This document shows positions 1 through 5,907 of a DNA stretch of 6,024 nt, in pieces. The translations under genes were made by a program, and so were the position numbers. Origin of the DNA: an uncultured Lachnoclostridium sp. (lineage in GTDB: Bacteria > Bacillota > Clostridia > Lachnospirales > Lachnospiraceae); contig CABQJX010000144.1 in NCBI GenBank assembly GCA_902464595.1, positions 1 through 6,024 on the forward strand, in the 5' to 3' direction. The stretch's first letter is position 1. Each line of letters opens with the position of its first letter. The notes beneath the pieces were generated by a model. The model did not search any database. It was not told the DNA's origin and saw only the letters and a program-made list of their open reading frames with translations.

Positions 1-1804
1 CCTCTCCCGTTCCGTAAAGCTCTGCCGCCTCCGCGATGACCCTTGCCTCCTGGGCAGTCACCTTTCCGTTGCGGGTGATGACCCGCCCGTTGAACCGGTC
101 AGGAGTCCTTTTATCCCTCAGAAATCCCAAAGCCTTTACCCTGGTCTCCTCCTCCTTTGAAACGGCTGCTTCCTGCCTTGGAACACGGACTTCATTGACA
201 AACTGGGCGCCTTCCAGAACCACTGTATTTTCATATCCAAAGAAGCGCAGACGGTTCTGGAGGAAATAGCCTCTCTTTCCCTTGGCACATACTAGCAGAA
301 GCTTATCCTTCCTGTCAAGACCCTCGATTTCACCGTCAACCGCTGAGAGATCCACAAAAACAGCGCCTGGGATGGAGGGTGACGGCCCTACGTCGATCAC
401 CTTATACCCCTCTGCCTTGCCAGCCGCATACTCCGCCGGGGTCATGCTCACTAAGCTTCCCTCTAACTTATTTAACAGCACATAAACAGCCTGGACAAAG
501 GGATGGATGGCTGTGGAAAATGGAGGCGCATAGGCAAAATCTCCATTCTCAAAATCCTCCAGCACCGCTCCCATATTGATTCCCATAACGCCAATATCCA
601 CCATCTTATCTACCGCTCCCGGGCCCATAACCTGAACTCCGAGAAGCTTATGGGAAATCTTGTCTGCTAAAAGCTTTGTAATAAAAAATCCTGCATCCGG
701 ATAATAATGGGCCTTATCATCGGTGGGCACTACCACGGTCTCCACGTCATATCCCGCATCCACGGCCTGCTTTTGTGTAAGCCCAGTACGCCCCACATTC
801 AGCCTGGGAAGCTTCACAACCCCCGTTCCAAGGACGCCGGGATACCGCTTTTCTCCTCCGGTCAGGGCCTGAGCCAGTGTCCTTGCTTCCATATTAGCGG
901 AAGATCCCATAGGCGACCACTGCCTCTTTCCTGTAAGACGGTTCGTAACCATAGCGCAGTCACCCGCCGCATACACATGATCCAGATTGGTCTTCATGTG
1001 GTCATCTACCACAATGGTTCCCTTGACCATCTTAAGGCCGCTTCCCTCCAAAAATCCCGTATTGGGACGGATCCCCGCTGCCATGATAAGCAGTTCACAG
1101 GAAAGAAGGCCGGCCGAGGTTCTGACCGCAGATACGGCTCCATCTCCCAGAACCTCCTGTGCCATGGTTCCTGTCAGAACACGTATCCCCTCGTTCAGCA
1201 GATGGCGTTTGACATAAGAAGCCATCTCAGGATCCAGTATATTGGGAAGAACCTGGGCAGTTGCCTCAATAACCGTTGTCTGAACCCCCTTTTCCCTCAG
1301 GTTGTCCGCTGCCTCCAGGCCAATAAATCCGCCTCCGATCACCACCGCCTTCTTTACACCTCGTTTTTCTATGTAGCCCCGGATCGCCTGGGCATCGTCC
1401 GGCGTGCGCATAGTGAATACACCCTGGTACTCTGCTCCAGGGATGGGCAGCTTAGCAGCGGAAGCTCCCACTGCCAGGATCAGCTCGTCATAACAGCAGA
1501 TCTCCTCCTGTCCCGTGCGAAGATCCCTTACCTTCACTTCCTTTTTTGCTGCATTGAGGGCAATAGCCTCTGCTTCTGTCCGCACCTTCACGCCTGTAAG
1601 CCCGGCATATTTCTCAGGTGTGTTGACAATCAGCTCTCCTCTTGTCCCGATCAGTCCTCCCACATAATAAGGCAGACCGCAGCCCGCATAGGAAATCTCC
1701 TGATCCCTGGTAATAACCTCCACCTCCAGGCTCCTGTCCTGGCGTTTTAACTTTGCCGCCGCCTTTGTTCCGGCTGCCACTCCTCCGATTACTAGTACCT
1801 TCAT
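1..1804 (-). CDS. CoA-disulfide-reductase-like FAD/NAD(P) oxidoreductase with rhodanese and probable sulfite-reductase-type C-terminal domain (3' end beyond window)
   Basis: This open frame starts at ATG 1804-1802 and runs off the left edge after 601 complete codons with no stop. An AAGGAG ribosome binding site lies at 1817-1812, 7 bases upstream. Residues 1-300 form a two-dinucleotide-fold flavoprotein: an N-terminal FAD motif (VIGGVAAGTKAAAK, from residue 5), then YAGCGLPYYVGG with redox Cys42. An NAD(P)-binding GGGFIG follows at 157-162, and the second FAD motif AAGDC has Asp282. The dimerisation domain (about 325-445) carries HYYPDAG (Tyr367/368) and YAPPFS (Tyr425), matching the tyrosine-bearing motifs of CoA disulfide reductases. 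Residues 450-540 look like a rhodanese domain with active-site Cys506 in VCAKGKRG. From about 555, the pattern RVITRNGKVTAQEARVIAEA followed by AELYGTGE resembles the ferredoxin-like half domain of sulfite/nitrite reductases, which would add a siroheme/[4Fe-4S] module outside the window. A cytoplasmic NAD(P)H-dependent role in thiol, persulfide or sulfur reduction is likely; the substrate is not determined. It is probably the last visible gene of an operon with rarA. Confidence is high for the flavoprotein and rhodanese parts, moderate for the C-terminal domain. Confidence 0.9.
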   Translation of the reverse strand, partial: MKVLVIGGVAAGTKAAAKLKRQDRSLEVEVITRDQEISYAGCGLPYYVGGLIGTRGELIVNTPEKYAGLTGVKVRTEAEAIALNAAKKEVKVRDLRTGQEEICCYDELILAVGASAAKLPIPGAEYQGVFTMRTPDDAQAIRGYIEKRGVKKAVVIGGGFIGLEAADNLREKGVQTTVIEATAQVLPNILDPEMASYVKRHLLNEGIRVLTGTMAQEVLGDGAVSAVRTSAGLLSCELLIMAAGIRPNTGFLEGSGLKMVKGTIVVDDHMKTNLDHVYAAGDCAMVTNRLTGKRQWSPMGSSANMEARTLAQALTGGEKRYPGVLGTGVVKLPRLNVGRTGLTQKQAVDAGYDVETVVVPTDDKAHYYPDAGFFITKLLADKISHKLLGVQVMGPGAVDKMVDIGVMGINMGAVLEDFENGDFAYAPPFSTAIHPFVQAVYVLLNKLEGSLVSMTPAEYAAGKAEGYKVIDVGPSPSIPGAVFVDLSAVDGEIEGLDRKDKLLLVCAKGKRGYFLQNRLRFFGYENTVVLEGAQFVNEVRVPRQEAAVSKEEETRVKALGFLRDKRTPDRFNGRVITRNGKVTAQEARVIAEAAELYGTGE

Positions 1805-1811
1805 ATGATCT

Positions 1812-1817
1812 CTCCTT
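1812..1817 (-). promoter_or_regulatory. Ribosome binding site of the oxidoreductase
   Basis: The minus strand reads AAGGAG here, 7 bases before the ATG at 1804. It fixes the start of a reading frame that has no stop in the window, and it agrees with the expected N-terminal FAD-binding motif beginning at residue 3. Confidence 0.75.
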
Positions 1818-1833
1818 TTCTCCAGAATGCGTT

Positions 1834-3150
1834 CTAGCTTTTCAGCCATTCCATATGAGCCCGTATATTCTGCTCATAGCCGTTGTCAGAAGGCTCATAA
1901 AACACGGTTCCTTCCATACCGTCAGGCAGATACTGCTGCCTGACATAATGCTTCGGGAAATCATGGGCGTACTGGTAGCCTTCCCCATGCCCCAGCTTCT
2001 GTGCCCCCCCATAATGCCTGTCCTGAAGATGGACTGGAACCGGCATTGCGCGCTTTGTCCGTACCGTCTCCATAGCCCGGTCTATGGCCACACAGGCGGC
2101 ATTGCTCTTAGGGGCTGTGGCCACATAGGTCACAGCCTGGGACAGGATAATGGAAGCTTCAGGAAGGCCGATCCTCTCCGCCGCCTGAGCTGCGCTCACA
2201 GCCACTGTCAGCGCCTGGGGGTCTGCATTGCCCACATCCTCGGATGCACAGATCATGATCCTTCTGGCAATAAATTTAATATCCTCCCCGGCATAGATCA
2301 TCCTGGCCAGATAGTACACCGCCGCATCAGGATCGGACCCCCGCATGCTCTTGATAAAGGCAGACACGGTGTCATAATGGTTGTCCCCATTTTTATCGTA
2401 CCGCACCGCCCGCTTTTGGATACACTCCTGAGCCACGGCCAGGTTGAGATGGATCCTTCCGTCCTCTCCCTTGGGAGTAGTCAGGATCCCCAGCTCCACT
2501 GCATTTAAGGCCGCCCTGGCATCCCCGTTGGCTGCATCCGCCAAAAAATCAGCGGCCTCCTCCTCCAGCACTGCATGGTAGACCCCCATTCCCCGTTCCT
2601 GATCATAGACAGCCCGGCGGAGAAGCTCCTTAATATCCCCATTTTCCAGGGGCTTCAGCTCAAAAATCCTGGATCTTGAGAGAAGGGCCCCATTCACTTC
2701 AAAATAAGGATTTTCGGTAGTAGCCCCAATGAGGATCAGGGTTCCATCCTCCACAAAAGGGAGGAGATAGTCCTGCTGTCCTTTGTTAAAACGATGGATC
2801 TCGTCCACAAAGAGGATGGTTTTCTTCCCATACATTCCCAAATTATCCTTGGCTGCCTTTACCACATCCTCCATGTCCTTTTTGCCGGCCACCGTGGCAT
2901 TGATCTGTCTGAAATCTGCGCGGGTGGTGTTGGCTATCACCTTGGCGAGGGTAGTCTTCCCTGTTCCCGGCGGGCCGTAAAAAATAATGGATCCCAGCTG
3001 GTCTGCCTGGATCGCCCGGTACAAAAGCTTATCCTTACCTACGATATGCTGCTGCCCCACCACCTCGTCCAATGTTCTCGGCCGGAGTCTGGAGGCCAGA
3101 GGAGACTCCTGTTCCATATCCTTTTCTCTCATATAATCAAACAGATCCAT
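1834..3150 (-). CDS. rarA: Replication-associated recombination protein A (RarA/MgsA), AAA+ ATPase
   Basis: This is a complete 438-residue protein, close to the usual length of bacterial RarA (related to eukaryotic WRNIP1/Mgs1). The family acts on stalled replication forks and single-stranded DNA gaps in the cytoplasm as a tetrameric ATPase. The N-terminus has RPRTLDEVVGQQHIVG (24-39), the typical entry to this clamp-loader-like fold. Walker A is GPPGTGKTT (59-67, Lys65) and Walker B is ILFVDEIHRF (112-121, Asp116/Glu117). Sensor 1 is GATTENP (142-148), the arginine-finger region is LLSRSRIF (156-163), and the sensor 2 region is GDARAALN (209-216). The C-terminal half has the conserved KSMRGSDPDAAVYYLARM (267-284) and a late HLQDRHYGGAQKLGHGEGY segment (374-392), both characteristic of the RarA/MgsA C-terminal domain. 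The start is ATG at 3150 with AAGGAG at 3167-3162, 11 bases upstream; the stop is TAG at 1836-1834. It sits 29 bases after the deacetylase and 29 bases before the oxidoreductase, with no terminator in either gap, which suggests one transcript. Confidence 0.96.
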   Translation of the reverse strand: MDLFDYMREKDMEQESPLASRLRPRTLDEVVGQQHIVGKDKLLYRAIQADQLGSIIFYGPPGTGKTTLAKVIANTTRADFRQINATVAGKKDMEDVVKAAKDNLGMYGKKTILFVDEIHRFNKGQQDYLLPFVEDGTLILIGATTENPYFEVNGALLSRSRIFELKPLENGDIKELLRRAVYDQERGMGVYHAVLEEEAADFLADAANGDARAALNAVELGILTTPKGEDGRIHLNLAVAQECIQKRAVRYDKNGDNHYDTVSAFIKSMRGSDPDAAVYYLARMIYAGEDIKFIARRIMICASEDVGNADPQALTVAVSAAQAAERIGLPEASIILSQAVTYVATAPKSNAACVAIDRAMETVRTKRAMPVPVHLQDRHYGGAQKLGHGEGYQYAHDFPKHYVRQQYLPDGMEGTVFYEPSDNGYEQNIRAHMEWLKS

Positions 3151-3179
3151 TTGTTATCTCTCTCCTTGTCAGCAAAACA

Positions 3180-3887
3180 TCAGTCGATCAAAAGCTCATC
3201 TACTGTAACAAAAGTATATCCCTTAGCTGTGAGGGTGTCAACAATTTCAAGGGCGGCTTCCACGGAAGAAGGAAAAATATCATGAAGAAGGATAATGTCC
3301 CCATCCTCCGTCTCCTTCACAACACGGCGGACGATCTTTTCTTTGTTTCTTAACTTCCAGTCCAGGGAATCCACGGACCAAAGCACCGGCGTAAGACCCA
3401 CCTCATTTTCCAGCTCCTCATTCCATGCTCCGTAAGGAGGACGGATATAAAGGGGCCGGTCTCCTGTGATCTCCTCGATCAGTCTGTTTGTTTTTTCCAC
3501 CCCCCGGCATACTGCCTCCCCGGTCTCCTTTGTCAGCTGTCTGTGGCTGTAGCTGTGATTTCCGATCAAATGCCCTTCTTTTTCCATCCGCTCTACCAGC
3601 GCCTCATTCCCTTCAATATTCTGTCCCATAAGAAAAAAGGTAGCGCGCACCCCCCGCTCCTTCAAGCCGTCTAACAGTTTTTCAGTACAGGTTTTATGAG
3701 GGCCGTCGTCAAAAGTCAAAGCCACATATCCCTCCTCCTTAACCAGCTGATCTTCTCTGACCGAAGCTTTCAATCCTTCTCTTTTCCATTCCATCGTTTC
3801 TGCTGTCTGAAAAAACAGTCCGCCTAAAAGGAGAAGATCGGCCGCACAGACAGCCGCCAGCACTTTCTTCTTCCGCCTCAGATCCAT
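3180..3887 (-). CDS. Membrane-anchored polysaccharide deacetylase (NodB domain, carbohydrate esterase 4)
   Basis: This is a 235-residue protein with a basic N-terminus (RRKKK, 4-8) and one hydrophobic segment (about 9-26), so it is a signal-anchored or secreted enzyme facing outward. The NodB domain fills residues 53-230 and its metal-site motifs are intact. Motif 1 is TFDDGP (58-63; Asp60 the presumed base, Asp61 a metal ligand). Motif 2 is HSYSH (111-115; His111 and His115 metal ligands). Motif 3 is RPPYG (149-153). Motif 4 is DSLDW (173-177) and motif 5 is LLHD (200-203, His202). Family members remove N-acetyl groups from peptidoglycan or chitin-like glycans, and peptidoglycan deacetylation commonly gives lysozyme resistance. 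The exact substrate cannot be read from the sequence. The start is ATG at 3887 with GGGAG at 3899-3895, 7 bases upstream; the stop is TGA at 3182-3180. It appears to be first in a cluster with rarA and the flavoprotein, downstream of the terminator closing the muramidase unit. Confidence 0.93.
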   Translation of the reverse strand: MDLRRKKKVLAAVCAADLLLLGGLFFQTAETMEWKREGLKASVREDQLVKEEGYVALTFDDGPHKTCTEKLLDGLKERGVRATFFLMGQNIEGNEALVERMEKEGHLIGNHSYSHRQLTKETGEAVCRGVEKTNRLIEEITGDRPLYIRPPYGAWNEELENEVGLTPVLWSVDSLDWKLRNKEKIVRRVVKETEDGDIILLHDIFPSSVEAALEIVDTLTAKGYTFVTVDELLID

Positions 3888-3936
3888 GTCCCATCTCCCA
3901 ACCCTTCCATATTTCCATATCTGTTTTTCTGATCCA

Positions 3937-3945
3937 ATGATACCA
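3937..3945 (-). promoter_or_regulatory. Possible extended -10 promoter for the deacetylase-rarA-oxidoreductase cluster
   Basis: The minus strand reads TGGTATCAT. This is a TGn extended -10 with a hexamer (TATCAT) one base from the consensus TATAAT. It lies between the muramidase terminator and the deacetylase start, giving a 5' leader of roughly 40 bases. No good -35 box is visible at 16-18 bases upstream, so the call rests on the extended -10 and on position only. A weaker alternative is TTGGAT with AAATAT about 17 bases further on. Confidence 0.35.
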
Positions 3946-3988
3946 GCATATGCAGGAAATAGGCGAAGCTATGACTGACCCATAAATG

Positions 3989-4029
3989 AAAAACAGACGG
4001 CAGCGCCCTTTAAAGGCTTCTGCCGTCTG
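3989..4029 (-). terminator. Rho-independent terminator after the muramidase gene
   Basis: A perfect 10-bp stem (CAGACGGCAG at 4029-4020 on the minus strand, pairing with CTGCCGTCTG at 4003-3994) encloses a 16-base loop. The loop itself holds the palindrome CCTTTAAAGG (4007-4016). On the minus strand the stem is followed by five T (3993-3989). It begins 4 bases after the TAA of the muramidase gene. The complementary strand also has a short T run after the stem (4032-4035), so weak bidirectional activity is possible. Confidence 0.88.
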
Positions 4030-4033
4030 AATT

Positions 4034-5545
4034 TTATACGCCCGGACCCCCAGAGCTGTTTTTGCCCTGAGTCTCACCTGGCGCTTCTGTAGATACGCCA
4101 TGAGAAGGATCGGAAGTCGTAGAGGGGCCGCTATGGTTTGGCTGGGCCAATTCCTGGCTTTGTCCTGCCTGGCCATTGCCGCTGGCCTGCCCATTGTCCT
4201 CGCCTGCATTGCCCTGAGGCTGTACTGGGAGCTCCGCCTGGCCCTGTGGGGATGCCCCTGCCTCTGTCTGGCCTGCGCTGTCCTGGATCTGCGACAGGAC
4301 GCCGTTTCCATCTGCCTGATACCGGACACCGTCAATATTCACTTCTGTGTCGGCCGCCATCTGACCTGTAGATGGATCCAGGTAATAGGAAAATCCATTC
4401 ACCTGGACCATACCCACAGCCATCGCTCCGGAGCCCTCAAAATAATACCACGCCCCGTCCATCTGACGCCAGCCTGTGGCCATAGCCCCGCTTCCCTTCA
4501 GATAATACTTCCGGCCGCCTTCCTCTATCCATCCGGTCTGCATGATCCCCTCGCCGTTACTGTAATACCAGGTTCCATTGTCGTTGATCCAGCCCGTAGA
4601 AAGAGCGCCGGAAGGGCTTAAATAGTACCATTTCCCATTCTGGCTCGTCCAGCCCACAGCCATGGCTCCATTGTCGTTTAAGAAATATCGCCTGCCGCCT
4701 TCCTCCAGCCATCCGGTCTGCATAACGCCTTCTTTGCTGCTGTAATACCAGGTTCCATTGTCATTGATCCAACCGGAAGCCACAGCTCCTGAACTGCCCA
4801 GATAGTACCATTTTCCTCCATCGGATTTCCACCCAGTCGCCATCTTTCCAGTATTCTCATCCAGATAATAGGATTGTCCGGACAGAGTGATCCATCCCCT
4901 GGAAGCAAGACCGTTTCCGTCCATATAATACCAGCTTCCCTCATCCTGGATCCATGCATTCTTCTGCTTCACATAATTCTGGTAATAGTAGGTGCTGCCC
5001 CCTATGGTCCGCCAGGTATTGGCCGGGATCACTGAGGTAAAATCCTTAAACTGGAAATCAATATCCACATTTCCGTTGATCCCGTTGACAGCCCCTGTGC
5101 TGCTGGCCTGCCACATCACCGGATTGGGATAAGCGGGCCGGTTGGAATACCTGGCCACCCACACAGGGTAATCCATCTTACTCATATCCAGCTTATTTGC
5201 CAGCCAGTTGTCGTTGGCATAGATGATCGGATAATAGCCTGCATCCGAAATCCGCCTGCAGAAAGCATTGGCGATCGCTGCCAGCTCGTCCTTTGACAGG
5301 CTTCCCTGGGTGGAATCCTCCATATCAAAGGCAACTGGATAGGACACCGGATAATCGTGGATCAGATCCAAAACAAAATCTGCCTCCTGAACCGCCATTT
5401 CCGGAGTCATAGCCAATGAATAAATATACACTCCTACCTTCACACCAGCAGCGCTGGCCTGCTGGATATTCCGATGGAAATACGGATCCACTGCCCCCTT
5501 GGAACGGGTTCCCAGCATAACGAAAGAAACATCGTCCGCCGCCAC
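4034..5545 (-). CDS. 3' fragment of the muramidase gene: GH25 core, wall-binding repeats, tail
   Basis: This open frame can start at GTG 5545, which is the conserved Val of VAADDVSF in intact relatives. It carries most of the GH25 domain (residues 1-170, with Asp74 and Glu76 in VAFDMED, then VWVARYS and GNVDIDFQF). The repeats cover about 177-418, and the tail of about 85 residues is rich in Gln, Gly, Ser, Ala and Pro, ending SSGGPGV. There is no sortase motif or membrane segment, so wall attachment would depend on the repeats. The fragment has no signal peptide and lacks the Asp of GIDVS, so even if translated alone it would be neither secreted nor fully catalytic. It is most simply part of the single broken gene. 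Confidence 0.6.
   Translation of the reverse strand: MAADDVSFVMLGTRSKGAVDPYFHRNIQQASAAGVKVGVYIYSLAMTPEMAVQEADFVLDLIHDYPVSYPVAFDMEDSTQGSLSKDELAAIANAFCRRISDAGYYPIIYANDNWLANKLDMSKMDYPVWVARYSNRPAYPNPVMWQASSTGAVNGINGNVDIDFQFKDFTSVIPANTWRTIGGSTYYYQNYVKQKNAWIQDEGSWYYMDGNGLASRGWITLSGQSYYLDENTGKMATGWKSDGGKWYYLGSSGAVASGWINDNGTWYYSSKEGVMQTGWLEEGGRRYFLNDNGAMAVGWTSQNGKWYYLSPSGALSTGWINDNGTWYYSNGEGIMQTGWIEEGGRKYYLKGSGAMATGWRQMDGAWYYFEGSGAMAVGMVQVNGFSYYLDPSTGQMAADTEVNIDGVRYQADGNGVLSQIQDSAGQTEAGASPQGQAELPVQPQGNAGEDNGQASGNGQAGQSQELAQPNHSGPSTTSDPSHGVSTEAPGETQGKNSSGGPGV
4292..4957 (-). repeat. Array of about eleven cell-wall-binding (choline-binding-type) repeats, protein level
   Basis: Eleven units of 20-21 residues follow the pattern GW-(I/K/T)-x-x-x-G-x-WYY-L-x-x-x-G-x-M-x-T, beginning with AWIQDEGSWYY and ending with the degenerate DTEVNIDGVRY unit. 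A further degenerate unit (TWRTIGGSTYYY) precedes them. Aromatic GW and WYY positions are kept in most units; the last two lose the GW tryptophan. Such repeats form beta-hairpin solenoids that bind wall teichoic acid or related polymers in Clostridia and Streptococcus. Confidence 0.88.
4475..4834 (-). repeat. Tandem duplication of a 180-base, three-repeat block
   Basis: The blocks at 4834-4655 and 4654-4475 each encode three 20-residue wall-binding repeats and match in order (GWKS/GWTS, GWIND/GWIND, GWLEE/GWIEE). By hand, 42 of 60 residues are identical. At the DNA level a 23-base run is identical at 4560-4582 and 4740-4762, and a 15-base run at 4529-4543 and 4709-4723, both offset by exactly 180 bases. 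This indicates expansion by unequal recombination of a trimer rather than of single repeats. Confidence 0.8.
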
Positions 5546-5892
5546 CTGGTTCCTCCCTGCCAGCGGGACACATCGATGCCGCGAAACAGCACGCGATCGA
5601 TGGCTGAACCGTCCGGCATCTGATATACGCCGTTTACCTTTTTCCAGGCATTGGGATTCTCCTGGCTTCTCTGAGAAGCTGCCCCATTCTGATTCCCAGC
5701 AGAGTTCCCGGAATTTCCAGAATTTCCCGGCCCCCCTGAGGAAACCTGGGAGGTCACTGTATTTCCCGGATCACCAGGCCCTGCGGCCAGAGCGGTAAAA
5801 GACGGGAGCCATGTCCCTGCACTGATGAAGCCTGCCAAAGCCATGGCCTGGCAGCGCCTTATGATCTGCTGTTTTTTTATCTTATTCTTCAT
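5440..5892 (-). CDS. 5' fragment of the muramidase gene: signal peptide, linker and first GH25 strand
   Basis: Read literally, this frame encodes 150 residues. The first 113 or so are authentic: signal peptide, SSGGPG-containing linker, the NGVYQMPDGS segment and GIDVSRWQG. The last 35 or so residues, after WQGG, are out-of-frame nonsense rich in Arg and Trp, ending at 5440. Such a product could be exported, but it lacks the catalytic Asp-x-Glu pair and all wall-binding repeats, so it would not be an active muramidase. Confidence 0.6.
   Translation of the reverse strand: MKNKIKKQQIIRRCQAMALAGFISAGTWLPSFTALAAGPGDPGNTVTSQVSSGGPGNSGNSGNSAGNQNGAASQRSQENPNAWKKVNGVYQMPDGSAIDRVLFRGIDVSRWQGGTRWRRTMFLSLCWEPVPRGQWIRISIGISSRPALLV
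5701..5727 (-). repeat. Three imperfect 9-base repeats encoding (Gly-Asn-Ser)x3
   Basis: The linker after the signal peptide holds GGAAATTCT, GGAAATTCC and GGGAACTCT in tandem on the minus strand, coding residues 56-64. Because each unit is three codons, gain or loss by slippage would change linker length without shifting frame. Confidence 0.6.
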
Positions 5893-5901
5893 TTCCCTTG
5901 T

Positions 5902-5906
5902 CTCCT
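5902..5906 (-). promoter_or_regulatory. Ribosome binding site of the muramidase, overlapping the upstream gene's double stop
   Basis: The minus strand reads TGATAGGAG: the upstream frame ends TGA (5910-5908), an in-frame TAG follows (5907-5905), and AGGAG begins inside that TAG. It lies 9 bases before ATG 5892. A second purine run, AAGGGA, is too close to the ATG to be the main site. The arrangement suggests translational coupling to the upstream gene. Confidence 0.65.
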
Positions 5907-5907
5907 A

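Larger units (their letters stand above)
4034..5892 (-). pseudogene. Secreted GH25 muramidase-like protein with cell-wall-binding repeats, frameshifted near 5550
   Basis: Restored, this would be a 622-residue secreted muramidase. In order it has a signal peptide (basic n-region KNKIKK and IIRR, hydrophobic core about 16-36, likely cleavage near ALAA at 34-37). A Gly/Ser/Asn linker follows (38-80), then a GH25 domain, eleven GW-type cell-wall-binding repeats and a Gln/Gly/Ser-rich tail. GH25 enzymes cleave the N-acetylmuramic acid to N-acetylglucosamine bond of peptidoglycan. The first catalytic-site segment RGIDVSRWQG (104-113, Asp107) is in one frame. The domain then resumes as VAADDVSFVMLGTRS in another, including the Asp-x-Glu pair in VAFDMED (Asp codon at 5326). 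Family members have about six residues between WQG and the following valine (the x-I/V-D-W-x-x stretch); only 8 bases remain here, implying a net 10-base loss. The uncorrected frame stops at 5440. Everything after the lesion is open for 503 codons, so the defect is recent, a sequence error, or tolerated. The start is ATG 5892 with AGGAG at 5906-5902. Confidence 0.85.

Noticed and set aside
707..1750. Long plus-strand open frame of 347 codons
   Set aside because: It lies wholly antisense to the oxidoreductase, whose FAD, NAD and dimerisation motifs are clear. The antisense product is rich in His, Arg, Ser and Cys with no recognisable domain, as expected of a shadow frame.
1753..2508. Plus-strand open frame of 251 codons
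   Set aside because: It is antisense to the C-terminal half of rarA and the start of the oxidoreductase. It has no domain and is a compositional shadow.
3180..3887. Deacetylase as a lipoprotein via Cys14
   Set aside because: The residues before Cys14 (LAAV) are a poor lipobox and the hydrophobic stretch continues well past the cysteine, so a signal anchor fits better.
3739..4335. Minus-strand open frame of 198 codons overlapping the muramidase tail and the deacetylase start
   Set aside because: It reads straight through the hairpin terminator in a different frame from both genes. Its Arg/Gln/Ala-rich product has no recognisable motif.
4100..4621. Plus-strand open frame with a hydrophobic, membrane-like N-terminal stretch
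   Set aside because: It is the complement of the muramidase's Gln/Gly/Ala-rich tail and repeats. The hydrophobicity arises from antisense reading of these codons, and the sense repeats are unmistakable.
5543..5560. Programmed ribosomal frameshift as the explanation for the split muramidase
   Set aside because: No X-XXY-YYZ slippery heptamer or following pseudoknot is apparent. A frameshift would also leave about three conserved residues missing, which a net 10-base deletion explains better.
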